Positions 8,229 through 16,719 of a stretch of DNA of 64,000 nucleotides are shown one piece after another. The position numbers and the translations under genes are program-made. Position 1 is the stretch's first letter, and each line of letters starts with the position of its first letter. Location: assembly GCF_029582805.1 (NCBI RefSeq), contig NZ_JAKKUT010000008.1, positions 329,236-393,235 of the forward strand. The letters are read 5' to 3'. The notes under the pieces are model-generated. The model worked only from the letters and a program-made list of their open reading frames with translations, was not told where the DNA came from and did not search any database. The stretch is from Candidatus Synechococcus calcipolaris G9 (GTDB lineage: Bacteria; Cyanobacteriota; Cyanobacteriia; Thermosynechococcales; Thermosynechococcaceae).

Positions 8229-9023
8229 GTGCAAGATGGGCGTGTCATTGCCGATTCTTTGTCCCCAGCGGGCATTCGCTTAGTGACGTTGCAATTGACC
8301 TATCCTCGCTTTATCCATAGTGAACTGTTAACCCATCGCGTTTTTTCCCGCAATTCTGCCAGTTCTCGGGCCGTTCCCGTCACCAAAGTGATGGAGCAGG
8401 TGGAGCAGTATCCAGTGATTCCCTACCACTGGGGCCAAAATCAACGGGGGATGCAGGCGGCCGTAGAAATCGAGCAAAAAGATCAAGGGAAAAACATTTG
8501 GCTAGAAACCCGATTGGCGGTGCTAGAGGGGGCAAAAAAGTTAAATGAATTGGGGGTGCACAAACAGGTCGTTAATCGAATGCTGGAACCCTGGATGTGG
8601 ATGCAAACCGTGGTTAGTAGTACGGAATGGGATAATTTTCTCCACTTGCGGAATCATCCCGATGCCCAGCCGGAGATGCAACAGCTGGCTAAAATGATCC
8701 AAACCTTACTGGAGAACCATACTCCGACCCCGGTGGACGTAGGGACATGGCATTTACCCTACATTGCCGCCGAAGAACGGGACACCTTTAGCCTAGACCA
8801 ACTGAAGTATATGTCCGTGGCCCGGTGCGCGCGGGTGTCCTACTATTTGCGGGATGGGCGGCGCAGTGACCCGGAATCGGATTTAACCCTATACGAGCGG
8901 CTGGCAGGATCGGAGCCAAAACACCTTTCCCCCCTAGAGCATGTGGCTGAATGTATGGGCGATCGCCAGGGGTATGCTAATTTTACTGGCTGGCGGCAGT
9001 TACGATTTCATGCCGAAGGCTAA
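8229..9023 (+). CDS. thyX: FAD-dependent thymidylate synthase, ThyX family
   Basis: This 264-aa protein contains THRVFSRNSASSRAVP, which matches the ThyX signature RHRxxSxNxxSxR apart from its first residue. Toward the C-terminus is LDQLKYMSVARCARVSY. ThyX makes dTMP from dUMP using FAD and methylenetetrahydrofolate, without needing dihydrofolate reductase. The start is GTG 8229 with a good GGAGG seven bases upstream; an in-frame stop (TAG at 8205) rules out a longer start. The last four bases overlap the end of the convergent permease gene. It diverges somewhat from classical ThyX after the motif, so a ThyX-like paralogue is possible. Confidence 0.75.
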   Translation: MQDGRVIADSLSPAGIRLVTLQLTYPRFIHSELLTHRVFSRNSASSRAVPVTKVMEQVEQYPVIPYHWGQNQRGMQAAVEIEQKDQGKNIWLETRLAVLEGAKKLNELGVHKQVVNRMLEPWMWMQTVVSSTEWDNFLHLRNHPDAQPEMQQLAKMIQTLLENHTPTPVDVGTWHLPYIAAEERDTFSLDQLKYMSVARCARVSYYLRDGRRSDPESDLTLYERLAGSEPKHLSPLEHVAECMGDRQGYANFTGWRQLRFHAEG

Positions 9024-10072
9024 CCATTTGCTGCCAACTGAATGCGCGGATCCACCCATTTAAGTAAAAGATCTGCCAATAGATTACCAATAATCAACAT
9101 GGTCGCGCCCATCATCAGACTGGCCATCACCAGGTAAATATCTTGGGATTGGACGGCCTGCAAAATGAGTCGCCCTAAGCCCGGCCAATTAAAGAAAAAT
9201 TCGGCAATAAAGGCTCCGCTCAACAAACTGGCAAACTCAAATCCGAGGAGCGTCACTAGCGGATTAATGGCATTCCGTAGGGCATGGACATAGATAACCC
9301 GATGTTCCGGCAATCCCTTGGCCCGGGCCGTCTGAATATAATTTTGGCGCAGGACATCCAGTAAATTGCCCCGCATTAAACGCTGTAGTCCGGCAAAACT
9401 GGTCAGACTCAAGGCTAGGGTGGGTAAAATTAAATGCCAGCCAATATCTAAAACTTTGCCTAACCCGGTTAGGTCATCGTGATCAATACTGGTCATCCCC
9501 CCCACAGGAAACAGGGGCGTATTCTGGGCCAGAAACAACAGGAGGAGGGCCGTAATAAAACTGGGAAATCCTTGGCCAATGTAGCTCACCACTTGTAACG
9601 TGCGATCGCTCCAACGATTTTGATTGATGCCCGCAATAACACCCAAGGGAATGGCTAAGCCCCAGGTGACAATAATGGAGGAAAAAGAGAGAAGTAAGGT
9701 AGCCGGAACCCGTTCCCACAAAAGAGATGCCACCGAACGCTGATAGACAAAACTGGTACCAAAATTGCCATGGCGAATAATTTGCCACAACCAATTAAAA
9801 TATTGCTGAAGGGCAGATTTATTTAAGCCAAATTGGGCTTCTAATTCGGCAATGCGTTCCGGGGAAATTTGGGGATTGGCTTTCAGGGTATCTAAATAAT
9901 TGCCAGGAGCCAACTGAATAATGGCAAAACTAAGGGCAGAGGCCAGAAAAAGGGTTAAAATCGCCTGCAACAGTCGCTTGACAATAAATTGGCTCGTTTC
10001 ACTAGTCAGACCACGGAAAACATTCTGCTGAAGGTGGTGAAATTTTAGGGAAGGGGCGGAGGTAAGGATCAT
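9020..10072 (-). CDS. oligopeptide/dipeptide-type ABC transporter permease (DppB/OppB family)
   Basis: This 350-aa membrane protein begins, after a ~30-residue cytoplasmic lead, with FIVKRLLQAILTLFLASALS (first TM). It then has the periplasmic loop with APGNY and FGLNKSALQQYFNWL typical of BPD_transp_1 family DppB proteins. Four or more further TM segments follow. The EAA loop reads QTARAKGLPEHRVIYVHALR and is the contact site for the ATPase. It would import peptides, nickel or similar solutes. No ATPase, binding protein or second permease is adjacent; cyanobacteria often scatter these genes. Confidence 0.88.
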   Translation of the reverse strand: MILTSAPSLKFHHLQQNVFRGLTSETSQFIVKRLLQAILTLFLASALSFAIIQLAPGNYLDTLKANPQISPERIAELEAQFGLNKSALQQYFNWLWQIIRHGNFGTSFVYQRSVASLLWERVPATLLLSFSSIIVTWGLAIPLGVIAGINQNRWSDRTLQVVSYIGQGFPSFITALLLLFLAQNTPLFPVGGMTSIDHDDLTGLGKVLDIGWHLILPTLALSLTSFAGLQRLMRGNLLDVLRQNYIQTARAKGLPEHRVIYVHALRNAINPLVTLLGFEFASLLSGAFIAEFFFNWPGLGRLILQAVQSQDIYLVMASLMMGATMLIIGNLLADLLLKWVDPRIQLAANG

Positions 10073-10144
10073 AAATTAATGGGGGACAACAAGAGGGATT
10101 CAAATCGGTAGCGGTTTCTATTATCAGAATCAAGCCCTAGGTGC

Positions 10145-11284
10145 TTATAACATAGCAAAGAATGCTTTGATGGCATCAACCATATCTTGGACATGCTCGA
10201 GAGATAGATCGGGAAATAATGGTAAACGAAGTAAACGATCAGCAACACGATCTGTGTTGACCAAATCGCCCTGGGTGCGTCCATAGCGCTGACCTGCTGG
10301 TGAGCTATGCAAGGGCACATAGTGGAACACACTCTTAATACCACTTTGCTTAAGGTAGGTAATCAGATCTGTGCGGACTGTTAGGTTGGGTAGCAAAATA
10401 TAATACATGTGACCATTATGTTGGCAATGTTTGGGAATTTGAGGCCGACGAATTTTTGCGACTTCCTCTAACGATGCAAGTAGGTTATGGTAGTGATCCC
10501 AGATTTTAAGACGGCTTGCAATAATTTGATCAGCAAGTTCTAATTGAGCATAAAGAAATGCTGCAATAATTTCTCCAGGAAGATAACTAGAACCAATATC
10601 TATCCAAGTATATTTATCTATTTCTCCTCTAAAAAACTGACTACGATTCGTACCTTTTTCACGAATGATTTCGGCTCGTTCTACAAAACGATCTCGATTA
10701 ATCAGGAGTGCCCCACCTTCTCCGGAGATAATATTTTTGGTTTCATGAAAGCTTAAGCATCCTAAATCGCCAATGGTACCTAAGGGTTGATCCCTATAGC
10801 GAGCATATATTCCTTGGGCGGCATCTTCGATAACCAGCAAGTTATATTTAGTCGCTAACGTCTGAAGTTCATCCATTTCACAACCTACCCCTGCATAATG
10901 CACCGGGGCGATCGCTCGGGTTCTATGGGTAATGGCACTCTCAACTAGGGTTTCATCTAGGTTTAGAGTATCGGGACGAATATCCACAAAGACCGGCACT
11001 GCTCCCCTGAGAACAAAGGCATTTGCAGTAGAGACAAACGTATAGCTGGGCATAATCACTTCATCCCCTGGTTCTAAATCTGCCAAAATTGCTGCCATTT
11101 CTAAGGCAGAGGTACAGGAGTGCGTAAGTAAGGCTTTTGTACAGCCTAACTGTTGTTCTAACCAAGTATGACATTGATGTGTAAAAGAGCCATCACCTGC
11201 TAGTTGCCCCGATTGGTAAGCTTGGCCAATCAGTTCTAATTCGCGTCCAGTAAGAAAGGGATGATTAAAGGGAATAGGTTTCAA
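10145..11284 (-). CDS. rffA: dTDP-4-amino-4,6-dideoxygalactose transaminase (WecE/RffA type)
   Basis: This 379-aa PLP enzyme of the DegT/DnrJ/EryC1 family has LLTHSCTSALEMAA, the phosphate-binding region GDEVIMPSYTFVSTAN, VIEDAAQGIYA, and the PLP lysine in CLSFHETKNIISGEGGAL. The closest family pattern is WecE/RffA, which aminates dTDP-4-keto-6-deoxy-D-glucose using glutamate. That substrate is exactly the product of rfbB encoded in the same cluster. It ends the minus-strand run and abuts the small transporter gene upstream with no gap. Confidence 0.88.
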   Translation of the reverse strand: MKPIPFNHPFLTGRELELIGQAYQSGQLAGDGSFTHQCHTWLEQQLGCTKALLTHSCTSALEMAAILADLEPGDEVIMPSYTFVSTANAFVLRGAVPVFVDIRPDTLNLDETLVESAITHRTRAIAPVHYAGVGCEMDELQTLATKYNLLVIEDAAQGIYARYRDQPLGTIGDLGCLSFHETKNIISGEGGALLINRDRFVERAEIIREKGTNRSQFFRGEIDKYTWIDIGSSYLPGEIIAAFLYAQLELADQIIASRLKIWDHYHNLLASLEEVAKIRRPQIPKHCQHNGHMYYILLPNLTVRTDLITYLKQSGIKSVFHYVPLHSSPAGQRYGRTQGDLVNTDRVADRLLRLPLFPDLSLEHVQDMVDAIKAFFAML

Positions 11285-11650
11285 TTAGCGACTGCCTACG
11301 ACGATGCCAAACACAATAGCTGCCATCCCTAACATTTTAGGCAGGGTAATTGGCTCCTTAAAGAATACCGCACTTAGGAAAAGTACCAAGACAAAAGCGA
11401 AGCTCATAAAGGGATAGGCATAGCTGAGGGGAAACTTAGTCATGGCAGCCATCCAACTGAGGGCCGCCAAAAATGCAGCAGCAAATCCACTGATAATCCA
11501 AGGATTGAGTAGTAAATATGCTAGATGGAGAAGTTTTTCAGCAGTCTGTTGAGGCAAGGGGCCGGCTAGGCTCACCTGCCATTTTATAATCATTTGCCCA
11601 TATACAGTAAAAAATATCGTAAGAAAAATATATAAATGATTTGAAGTCAT
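11285..11650 (-). CDS. four-TM EamA/SMR-type transporter (ArnE/F-like)
   Basis: This 121-aa protein has four hydrophobic helices and the segment PLSYAYPFMSFAFVLVLFLS, characteristic of half-size DMT/EamA proteins. The best parallels are ArnE/ArnF-like subunits that flip undecaprenyl-linked amino sugars. The gene sits between sugar genes and directly abuts rffA, so a role in moving a lipid-linked amino sugar across the membrane is a reasonable inference. A general small multidrug transporter cannot be excluded. Confidence 0.7.
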   Translation of the reverse strand: MTSNHLYIFLTIFFTVYGQMIIKWQVSLAGPLPQQTAEKLLHLAYLLLNPWIISGFAAAFLAALSWMAAMTKFPLSYAYPFMSFAFVLVLFLSAVFFKEPITLPKMLGMAAIVFGIVVGSR

Positions 11651-11691
11651 TTTTGCATTACCAAGAATTTTATAAAATCATTGTAATAGCA

Positions 11692-12387
11692 TCAATTTTC
11701 AGAAACGATATATTTAAGAATATCTGACTGTGGGACAAACATTAAAGTATCTATAATACTTACAAAATTTTCAAAGATAGGTAGATTTTGAAAATATTGC
11801 TTGTAAGGACCATAAGCTTTGTAAATTAGCTTAATATTGTTTTGACTAAATTTTTCTTCTTGACCATCTAAATATTTTTTAGCTGCAATTCCTGAAATAT
11901 ACTCAGTTCCTCCAACTTGTTTAATGATTGAGATTAATCGGTCAACTCTATCTAATTCTAAAGAAAAATGACGAGAATCAGCAAATTGAGTAGTTATTTT
12001 AGAATACTTACATATTTTCATAATAATATATTGATTTAAGTCTGAAAGAAAGTTCCATTTATGCTTTAGGTAAATATCTTCAAGGAAATAAATTATTTCA
12101 TTAAATTGTGGTGACTTACAATAAGTATGAATGATGGTTTTGAAGTGTTTCTCTTGCCAATGAAAATCTTCTAATGTAACTTCACTTATTTTTAGATTTA
12201 CTGATTTTTTATTAATAGGAATGGTTAACCAAAAAATACCGTTTTTAGAATACAATTTATTTCTATTTCGCCAATCATTTTTTGTATATTGAACTTCATC
12301 TAAAAAACAAAAAAAATCGGCGTCATTTATTAAATCAAAGTAGCCTTTCCAAGGTATGTAATTTGACTGTAAAATTACTACTTTCAT
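11692..12387 (-). CDS. WbqC family protein
   Basis: This 231-aa protein starts MKVVILQSNYIPWKGYFDLI and continues with FFCFLDEVQYTKNDWRNRN, the hallmark of the WbqC-like family found in O-antigen and other surface-sugar clusters. Its biochemical role is not settled; it is often next to aminotransferases and acyltransferases for modified sugars. The gene is very AT-rich with long A and T runs, unlike the flanking chromosome. It is 2 bp from the next upstream gene. Confidence 0.85.
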   Translation of the reverse strand: MKVVILQSNYIPWKGYFDLINDADFFCFLDEVQYTKNDWRNRNKLYSKNGIFWLTIPINKKSVNLKISEVTLEDFHWQEKHFKTIIHTYCKSPQFNEIIYFLEDIYLKHKWNFLSDLNQYIIMKICKYSKITTQFADSRHFSLELDRVDRLISIIKQVGGTEYISGIAAKKYLDGQEEKFSQNNIKLIYKAYGPYKQYFQNLPIFENFVSIIDTLMFVPQSDILKYIVSEN

Positions 12388-12389
12388 AG

Positions 12390-13016
12390 CTAGTTCAACT
12401 TAAATGGTTTATTGAGAATTTTCTGTGGATTACCAATTACCCAAGCATCATCAGGCACATCTTGTGTAATAACTGTTCCAATACCAATATGGACATGATT
12501 GCCAATCACAATATCATTAGATATAACTGTTCCACTACCAACAAAAGACGCTTGGCCAATTTTTACGTTTCCCGAAATAGTAACTCCAGGACTAATATAG
12601 GATCCATCTTGAATTTCACAATTATGAGAAATAGTAACTGAATTATTAATTAATACACCTTTACCTAAAAAAACTTCTTTGTCGAGATTACACATTGGGT
12701 AAATAAGAGATCCTGAAGATACATTTGCTAAAGGTGAAACATAGGCTGTAGGATGAACTAAATTAAGTAATTTTCCAGATGCATTACTAATTTCTGTTAT
12801 CAATTTAAGTCTTAAGCTCATATGCTTATAACCAACACATAAAAGCCATAGAGAATTATTTATATGATTGATATATTCGTTGAAATAAAAATGATTATTT
12901 GATGTTCTAGAAAGTTTATCGTCAAAGTAAAATCTTGGGTAATCATAGTTAGATGAATTGAGAAGTAATTCAACTTGCTTACCTAATTCACCGAATCCTA
13001 GAAAGCTTATATTCAC
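12390..13016 (-). CDS. hexapeptide-repeat sugar O/N-acyltransferase (NeuD/PglD type)
   Basis: This 208-aa protein has an N-terminal Rossmann-like domain (ISFLGFGELGKQVELLL) and a C-terminal left-handed beta-helix with hexapeptide repeats. Examples are NNSVTISHNCEIQDGSYI, GNVKIGQASFVGSGTVI and GIGTVITQDVP. The putative catalytic His is in TISHNCEI. NeuD/PglD-type enzymes acylate sugars with acetyl-CoA. With rffA and rfbAB nearby, N-acylation of dTDP-4-amino-4,6-dideoxygalactose is the likely reaction (inference). AT-rich codon use as for its neighbours. Confidence 0.82.
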   Translation of the reverse strand: MNISFLGFGELGKQVELLLNSSNYDYPRFYFDDKLSRTSNNHFYFNEYINHINNSLWLLCVGYKHMSLRLKLITEISNASGKLLNLVHPTAYVSPLANVSSGSLIYPMCNLDKEVFLGKGVLINNSVTISHNCEIQDGSYISPGVTISGNVKIGQASFVGSGTVISNDIVIGNHVHIGIGTVITQDVPDDAWVIGNPQKILNKPFKLN

Positions 13017-13874
13017 TTACTTTACCGCTATAAAACCAACATATTTAAATATATTTCTTGTAATAGGTAAAGCTTTAATAAGATAGTCATGCATAACACT
13101 TGCATGCTGAAAGCGTAAATGATAATCCATAGAGGTATCATTAATAAGTTGAGCCTGCCCCAAAAACCAATGATAGATAAAGTCTACTTGTTTAAAGCCT
13201 ACGTCAAAAAGTTGTTCTTGTATATCTTCCTCTCTAATTCCACCCTGAACATGTTTTTGATGCTCAGCCTTAATAAATAGTTCCTTTGATATTCCAAATT
13301 GTTTTTCAATCTCTTCGCCTTTTTGATTTACAGCTTTAATTTCTCTTTGAATAATTTGATCATAATTTTTTGATAAATCTAGTTGCTTTATACCATCCCA
13401 AAAATAAGCGTTTGGACTGAGATCAGCATAAAATAAACCTCCATTTTCTAGAGAGTTATAAACATTGATCAACGTTGGCTTGATGGTGTATAAATGATCT
13501 AAAAACGAATAGGCTGTAGCTAAATTATAATAACCTTGTTGTAACTTTACATCACCTGTATCTGCATTAATCAAAGAAATTTTTGCTTCTCCTGTTTTAT
13601 CCACTTTATCGAGCATTGCTTGTGTAATATCAATCCCTATAATTTCCTCAACATATTTTTTGAGAATATCAATCATAAAGCCAGTTCCACATCCAAAGTC
13701 AATAACTCGTTTAATTTGATGTTTTGTGATAAGTGATTGAATAATTTTCTCTACTCTTGCAATGCTTTCAGGTCTGTAATGTGGTTCAATCGTATTATAG
13801 TCATTAACCATAACTGAGTGAACAGCAACATTAGCCTCAATAGCTTCTTGATAAAACTTATTTTGTGTATCCAT
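13017..13874 (-). CDS. class I SAM-dependent methyltransferase
   Basis: This 285-aa protein has motif I VIDFGCGTGFMIDIL, the acidic motif II region IIGIDITQAML, and NADTGDVKL, followed by LATAYSFLDHLYTI. These place it with Methyltransf_11/25-type enzymes. The acceptor is unknown; a sugar or lipid intermediate of the cluster is plausible. Its start overlaps the stop of the upstream PhyH-like gene by one base, so the two are probably translated together. Confidence 0.83.
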   Translation of the reverse strand: MDTQNKFYQEAIEANVAVHSVMVNDYNTIEPHYRPESIARVEKIIQSLITKHQIKRVIDFGCGTGFMIDILKKYVEEIIGIDITQAMLDKVDKTGEAKISLINADTGDVKLQQGYYNLATAYSFLDHLYTIKPTLINVYNSLENGGLFYADLSPNAYFWDGIKQLDLSKNYDQIIQREIKAVNQKGEEIEKQFGISKELFIKAEHQKHVQGGIREEDIQEQLFDVGFKQVDFIYHWFLGQAQLINDTSMDYHLRFQHASVMHDYLIKALPITRNIFKYVGFIAVK

Positions 13875-14647
13875 TATTCTACTCTTTGCTTGAATTTTCG
13901 ATTTTCAAAAGGTGCATAATATTCATCATAGTTGCTGGGAACTTGAGCATGGAAACCCAACTTTTGCTTTGCAATTTCTGAAATATTACTCAAATCGATA
14001 TCTTTCATTGCTCTAGGTATATCAATACGTTGCTTCATCCATGGCCTAATCATATTAATTGTTAAGGCATGCCTCCAATCATTTGTAAAGTTTTGCCCTC
14101 CTGCATGCCAAATTCTAGCATTAAAAAAGAAAACATCTCCTGCTTTTGCAATTAACCTGTGAGCATTATAGTAAAAATCATCAGACTTAGGCTGTGTTGA
14201 GATTTGTTGACTAAATGGTAGGAACCAAGTTGCTCCATTATCTAGAGTAAAATCATCAAGTAATATTGTAGCTCCTATGTTGGTAATATATCCTGGGATA
14301 ATACGTGGACAATCAGTGTGTATTCTTTGACTATAATTAGATTGATGGGGAGGCATAGACGAAGATGTGTATGCATAAACAATACAGCCTTCTCCTAAAA
14401 TCAAATTAAATGGTTCTCTAATCAGCTCAATATCAAAAATATCACAGAAAATTTTTCCATACAATGAACATATTAAAACCATTCCATAATCCGAATAATC
14501 TTTTGTTCCATGATACTTAACTTCATGGTCAATTGCCTTTGTTAAATATATTTTTAATTGTGTAATCAAGAAATCTGGCAGTACACCTTTTATAATAGAA
14601 AATCCTTGAGTTTGAATGTCTTGTATAAAGTCATCTTTGTTAAACAT
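13874..14647 (-). CDS. phytanoyl-CoA dioxygenase (PhyH) family oxygenase
   Basis: This 257-aa protein looks like a 2-oxoglutarate/Fe(II) oxygenase. The likely iron-binding pair is His-x-Asp in YSQRIHTDCPRI, with the distal His in FFNARIWHAGGQN and a nearby Arg in WRHALTINMIRPW. TWFLPFSQQ matches the PhyH core (W.PGSH-like). Such enzymes hydroxylate lipids, sugars or antibiotics. Here it may modify a sugar or its acyl chain made by this cluster (inference). Composition is AT-rich. Confidence 0.8.
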   Translation of the reverse strand: MFNKDDFIQDIQTQGFSIIKGVLPDFLITQLKIYLTKAIDHEVKYHGTKDYSDYGMVLICSLYGKIFCDIFDIELIREPFNLILGEGCIVYAYTSSSMPPHQSNYSQRIHTDCPRIIPGYITNIGATILLDDFTLDNGATWFLPFSQQISTQPKSDDFYYNAHRLIAKAGDVFFFNARIWHAGGQNFTNDWRHALTINMIRPWMKQRIDIPRAMKDIDLSNISEIAKQKLGFHAQVPSNYDEYYAPFENRKFKQRVE

Positions 14648-14657
14648 AATTTCTTGA

Positions 14658-15581
14658 CTAGATGTTTTTTGTTTCTTTGACTATAAATAAAGGTCTATTT
14701 TGAACTTCTTGTAAAATTCTGCCCACATACAATGAAGAAAAACCTATTAATACTATTTGAACTCCAGATAAAAATACAATAATAGCAACTATTGAAGCAT
14801 AACCAGGTTGATAGTCTACAAAGAAAATTTTTGCTACAAGCAATGTAATTAGTGAAATGAAACCTGTAATAGCTAAAATAAAACCTAGTATAGATATCCA
14901 ACGTAAGGGCAAATCAGAAAATGAAATAATTGATTCCATTGCCATTAGTAAACGTCTGTTTAAGTTATAAGAAGATTTTCCATCTTTTCGTGCTTGATGA
15001 TTGATTGGTATGTAGATTTTAGAAAATCCCAGCCAGTTTTCTAAACCCGGCAAATATCTAGATTTCTCAGAAAGTTTATTGTATGAATTTATAAATCTTC
15101 TAGACATAATTCGCATTGTTGCCACGTTTAAGGGTATGTTTTGACCAGTTAATTTATTCAATAGGATGTTAAATAAATACGAAGAAATTTGCTTGAGGTA
15201 ATTATCTCTACGTTTTTGTCTTAACCCATAAACTACATCATACTTGCCTGACATTATATATGGTAAAAGCTTAAGCATTTCTTTGGGTGGATCTTGCTGA
15301 TCTACATTCATCATGCATATTAAGTCACCTATTACATAGGCATAACCCGCTGAAACAGCTATATGTTGACCAAAGTTACGACTAAGAGAAATCATTTTAA
15401 TCTGCGCATGTTTACTGGCAACGGTTTTTATGTTTTCTTCGTCAACTTCTCCACTTCCATCGATAACGAAAAGTACTTCTATTAAATCTATTTCTTTTGG
15501 AAGCTTTAGTGAAAATACTTCTTCAATGAAATCCTTTGCAAGATAGCTATCTTTATATATGGGAGTTACTATGGAAAGCAT
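14658..15581 (-). CDS. GT2 family glycosyltransferase with C-terminal membrane helices (DPM1/GtrB/ArnC type)
   Basis: The protein starts LSIVTPIYKDSYL with the GT-A fold. It has LFVIDGSGEVDEEN, SLSRNFGQHIAVSAG and the metal-binding MMNVDQQDPPKEM. Two TM segments follow at the end (WISILGFILAITGFISLIT and a second about 15 residues later). These features match polyprenyl-phosphate glycosyltransferases that load a sugar onto undecaprenyl phosphate. I chose ATG 15581 because SIVTPIYKD lies right at the usual N-terminus and a GAGAG site precedes it; a longer frame begins at 15608. Confidence 0.85.
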   Translation of the reverse strand: MLSIVTPIYKDSYLAKDFIEEVFSLKLPKEIDLIEVLFVIDGSGEVDEENIKTVASKHAQIKMISLSRNFGQHIAVSAGYAYVIGDLICMMNVDQQDPPKEMLKLLPYIMSGKYDVVYGLRQKRRDNYLKQISSYLFNILLNKLTGQNIPLNVATMRIMSRRFINSYNKLSEKSRYLPGLENWLGFSKIYIPINHQARKDGKSSYNLNRRLLMAMESIISFSDLPLRWISILGFILAITGFISLITLLVAKIFFVDYQPGYASIVAIIVFLSGVQIVLIGFSSLYVGRILQEVQNRPLFIVKETKNI

Positions 15582-15828
15582 TATTTTCTCTCTGTTGTCA
15601 GAATACATCTTGCTCTTATTGGTTGCCTCCTAAGTAATTTAAAAATATATGGGAATCTCTTCAAGATATAGGGATATCGCAAACAAAATTATAATGACTT
15701 CAGCTTCTATCTTCAGCAGATCTAGTATTTTTTTGATGATTATATCTATTTACTCTAGTTTAATATACTTATCGTAATCAGTTAATACAACTGGTAAGTG
15801 TTTGACCTGTTCTATTTCTGTATATTCC
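15582..15828. other. AT-rich intergenic region, nothing recognised
   Basis: This ~250-bp stretch separates the AT-rich glyco genes from rfbA. It is very AT-rich with no long open frame, tRNA or clear terminator. It may hold the promoter for the minus-strand genes below it, but I see no convincing box. Confidence 0.4.
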
Positions 15829-16710
15829 TTATAAAAAAGTATAACTGTTCTCCAAAATACTTAGTAAGTACTCGCCATAGCCACTTTTTAATAGAGGTTG
15901 GGCTAACTGTTTCAGTTGTTCTTCATCAATAAATCTCATCCGGTAGGCAATTTCTTCTACACAGGCAACCTTAAATCCCTGTCGCTGTTCTAGAGTTTGA
16001 ATAAACATTGCTGCCTGCAAGAGAGATTCGTGGGTTCCCATATCAAGCCAAGTATACCCTCGCCAAAGCACCCTTATCCTCAATTTTTCTTGAGCTAAGT
16101 ATAACCGATTTAGGTCGGTAATCTCGAACTCCCCCCGCAAAGATGGTTGTAGGGTTGCCGATAGATGCGCTACTTGGGAATCGTAAAAATAAATTCCAGG
16201 TACGGCGTAGGATGAGCGAGGATACTCTGGTTTTTCTTCTAAATTGATCACTTTACCATTTTCATCAAATTCAACGACTCCATAGGCCTTAGGATTGATG
16301 ACACGATGGGCAAAAATAAGAGCGCCATCTTCGAGTTGGGATGCTTCCTGTAAAATACTGACCAAACCATTACCATAGAAGAGATTATCCCCCAAGATTA
16401 AGCACACTGGTTGATGATCAATAAAGTCTTTTGCCAAAACAAATGCTTGAGCCAATCCCTCAGGGTGAGGTTGAACTAAATAGCTAAACTCTATTCCCCA
16501 CTGACTACCATCACCCAGCAGTTGCTCAAATAGTGGAAGTTGCTGCGGACTGGAAATAATTAAAATATTTCTAATTCCTGCCAGCATCAGAACTGACAAG
16601 GGATAATAGATCATGGGCTTGTCATACACTGGCATTAGTTGCTTGCTCACTACTTGAGTGAGGGGATACAAGCGGCTACCAGAGCCTCCTGCCAATATAA
16701 TACCTTTCAT
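15829..16710 (-). CDS. rfbA: glucose-1-phosphate thymidylyltransferase
   Basis: This 293-aa enzyme makes dTDP-glucose from dTTP and glucose-1-phosphate. It has the nucleotide loop KGIILAGGSGSRLYPLT, the VSKQLMPVYDKPMIYYPLSV segment, ILGDNLFYG with the catalytic metal Asp, and EEKPEYPRSSYAVPGIYFYD. The length matches RmlA. It is 9 bp downstream of rfbB in the same direction. The usual rmlC and rmlD genes are not here, consistent with an amino-sugar rather than rhamnose branch at this locus. Confidence 0.96.
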   Translation of the reverse strand: MKGIILAGGSGSRLYPLTQVVSKQLMPVYDKPMIYYPLSVLMLAGIRNILIISSPQQLPLFEQLLGDGSQWGIEFSYLVQPHPEGLAQAFVLAKDFIDHQPVCLILGDNLFYGNGLVSILQEASQLEDGALIFAHRVINPKAYGVVEFDENGKVINLEEKPEYPRSSYAVPGIYFYDSQVAHLSATLQPSLRGEFEITDLNRLYLAQEKLRIRVLWRGYTWLDMGTHESLLQAAMFIQTLEQRQGFKVACVEEIAYRMRFIDEEQLKQLAQPLLKSGYGEYLLSILENSYTFL

Positions 16711-16719
16711 AGAATTAAA

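Noticed and set aside
10069..10344. 91-aa minus-strand frame overlapping the start of the permease and end of rffA
   Set aside because: It overlaps the well-supported rffA gene in another frame and shows no family features.
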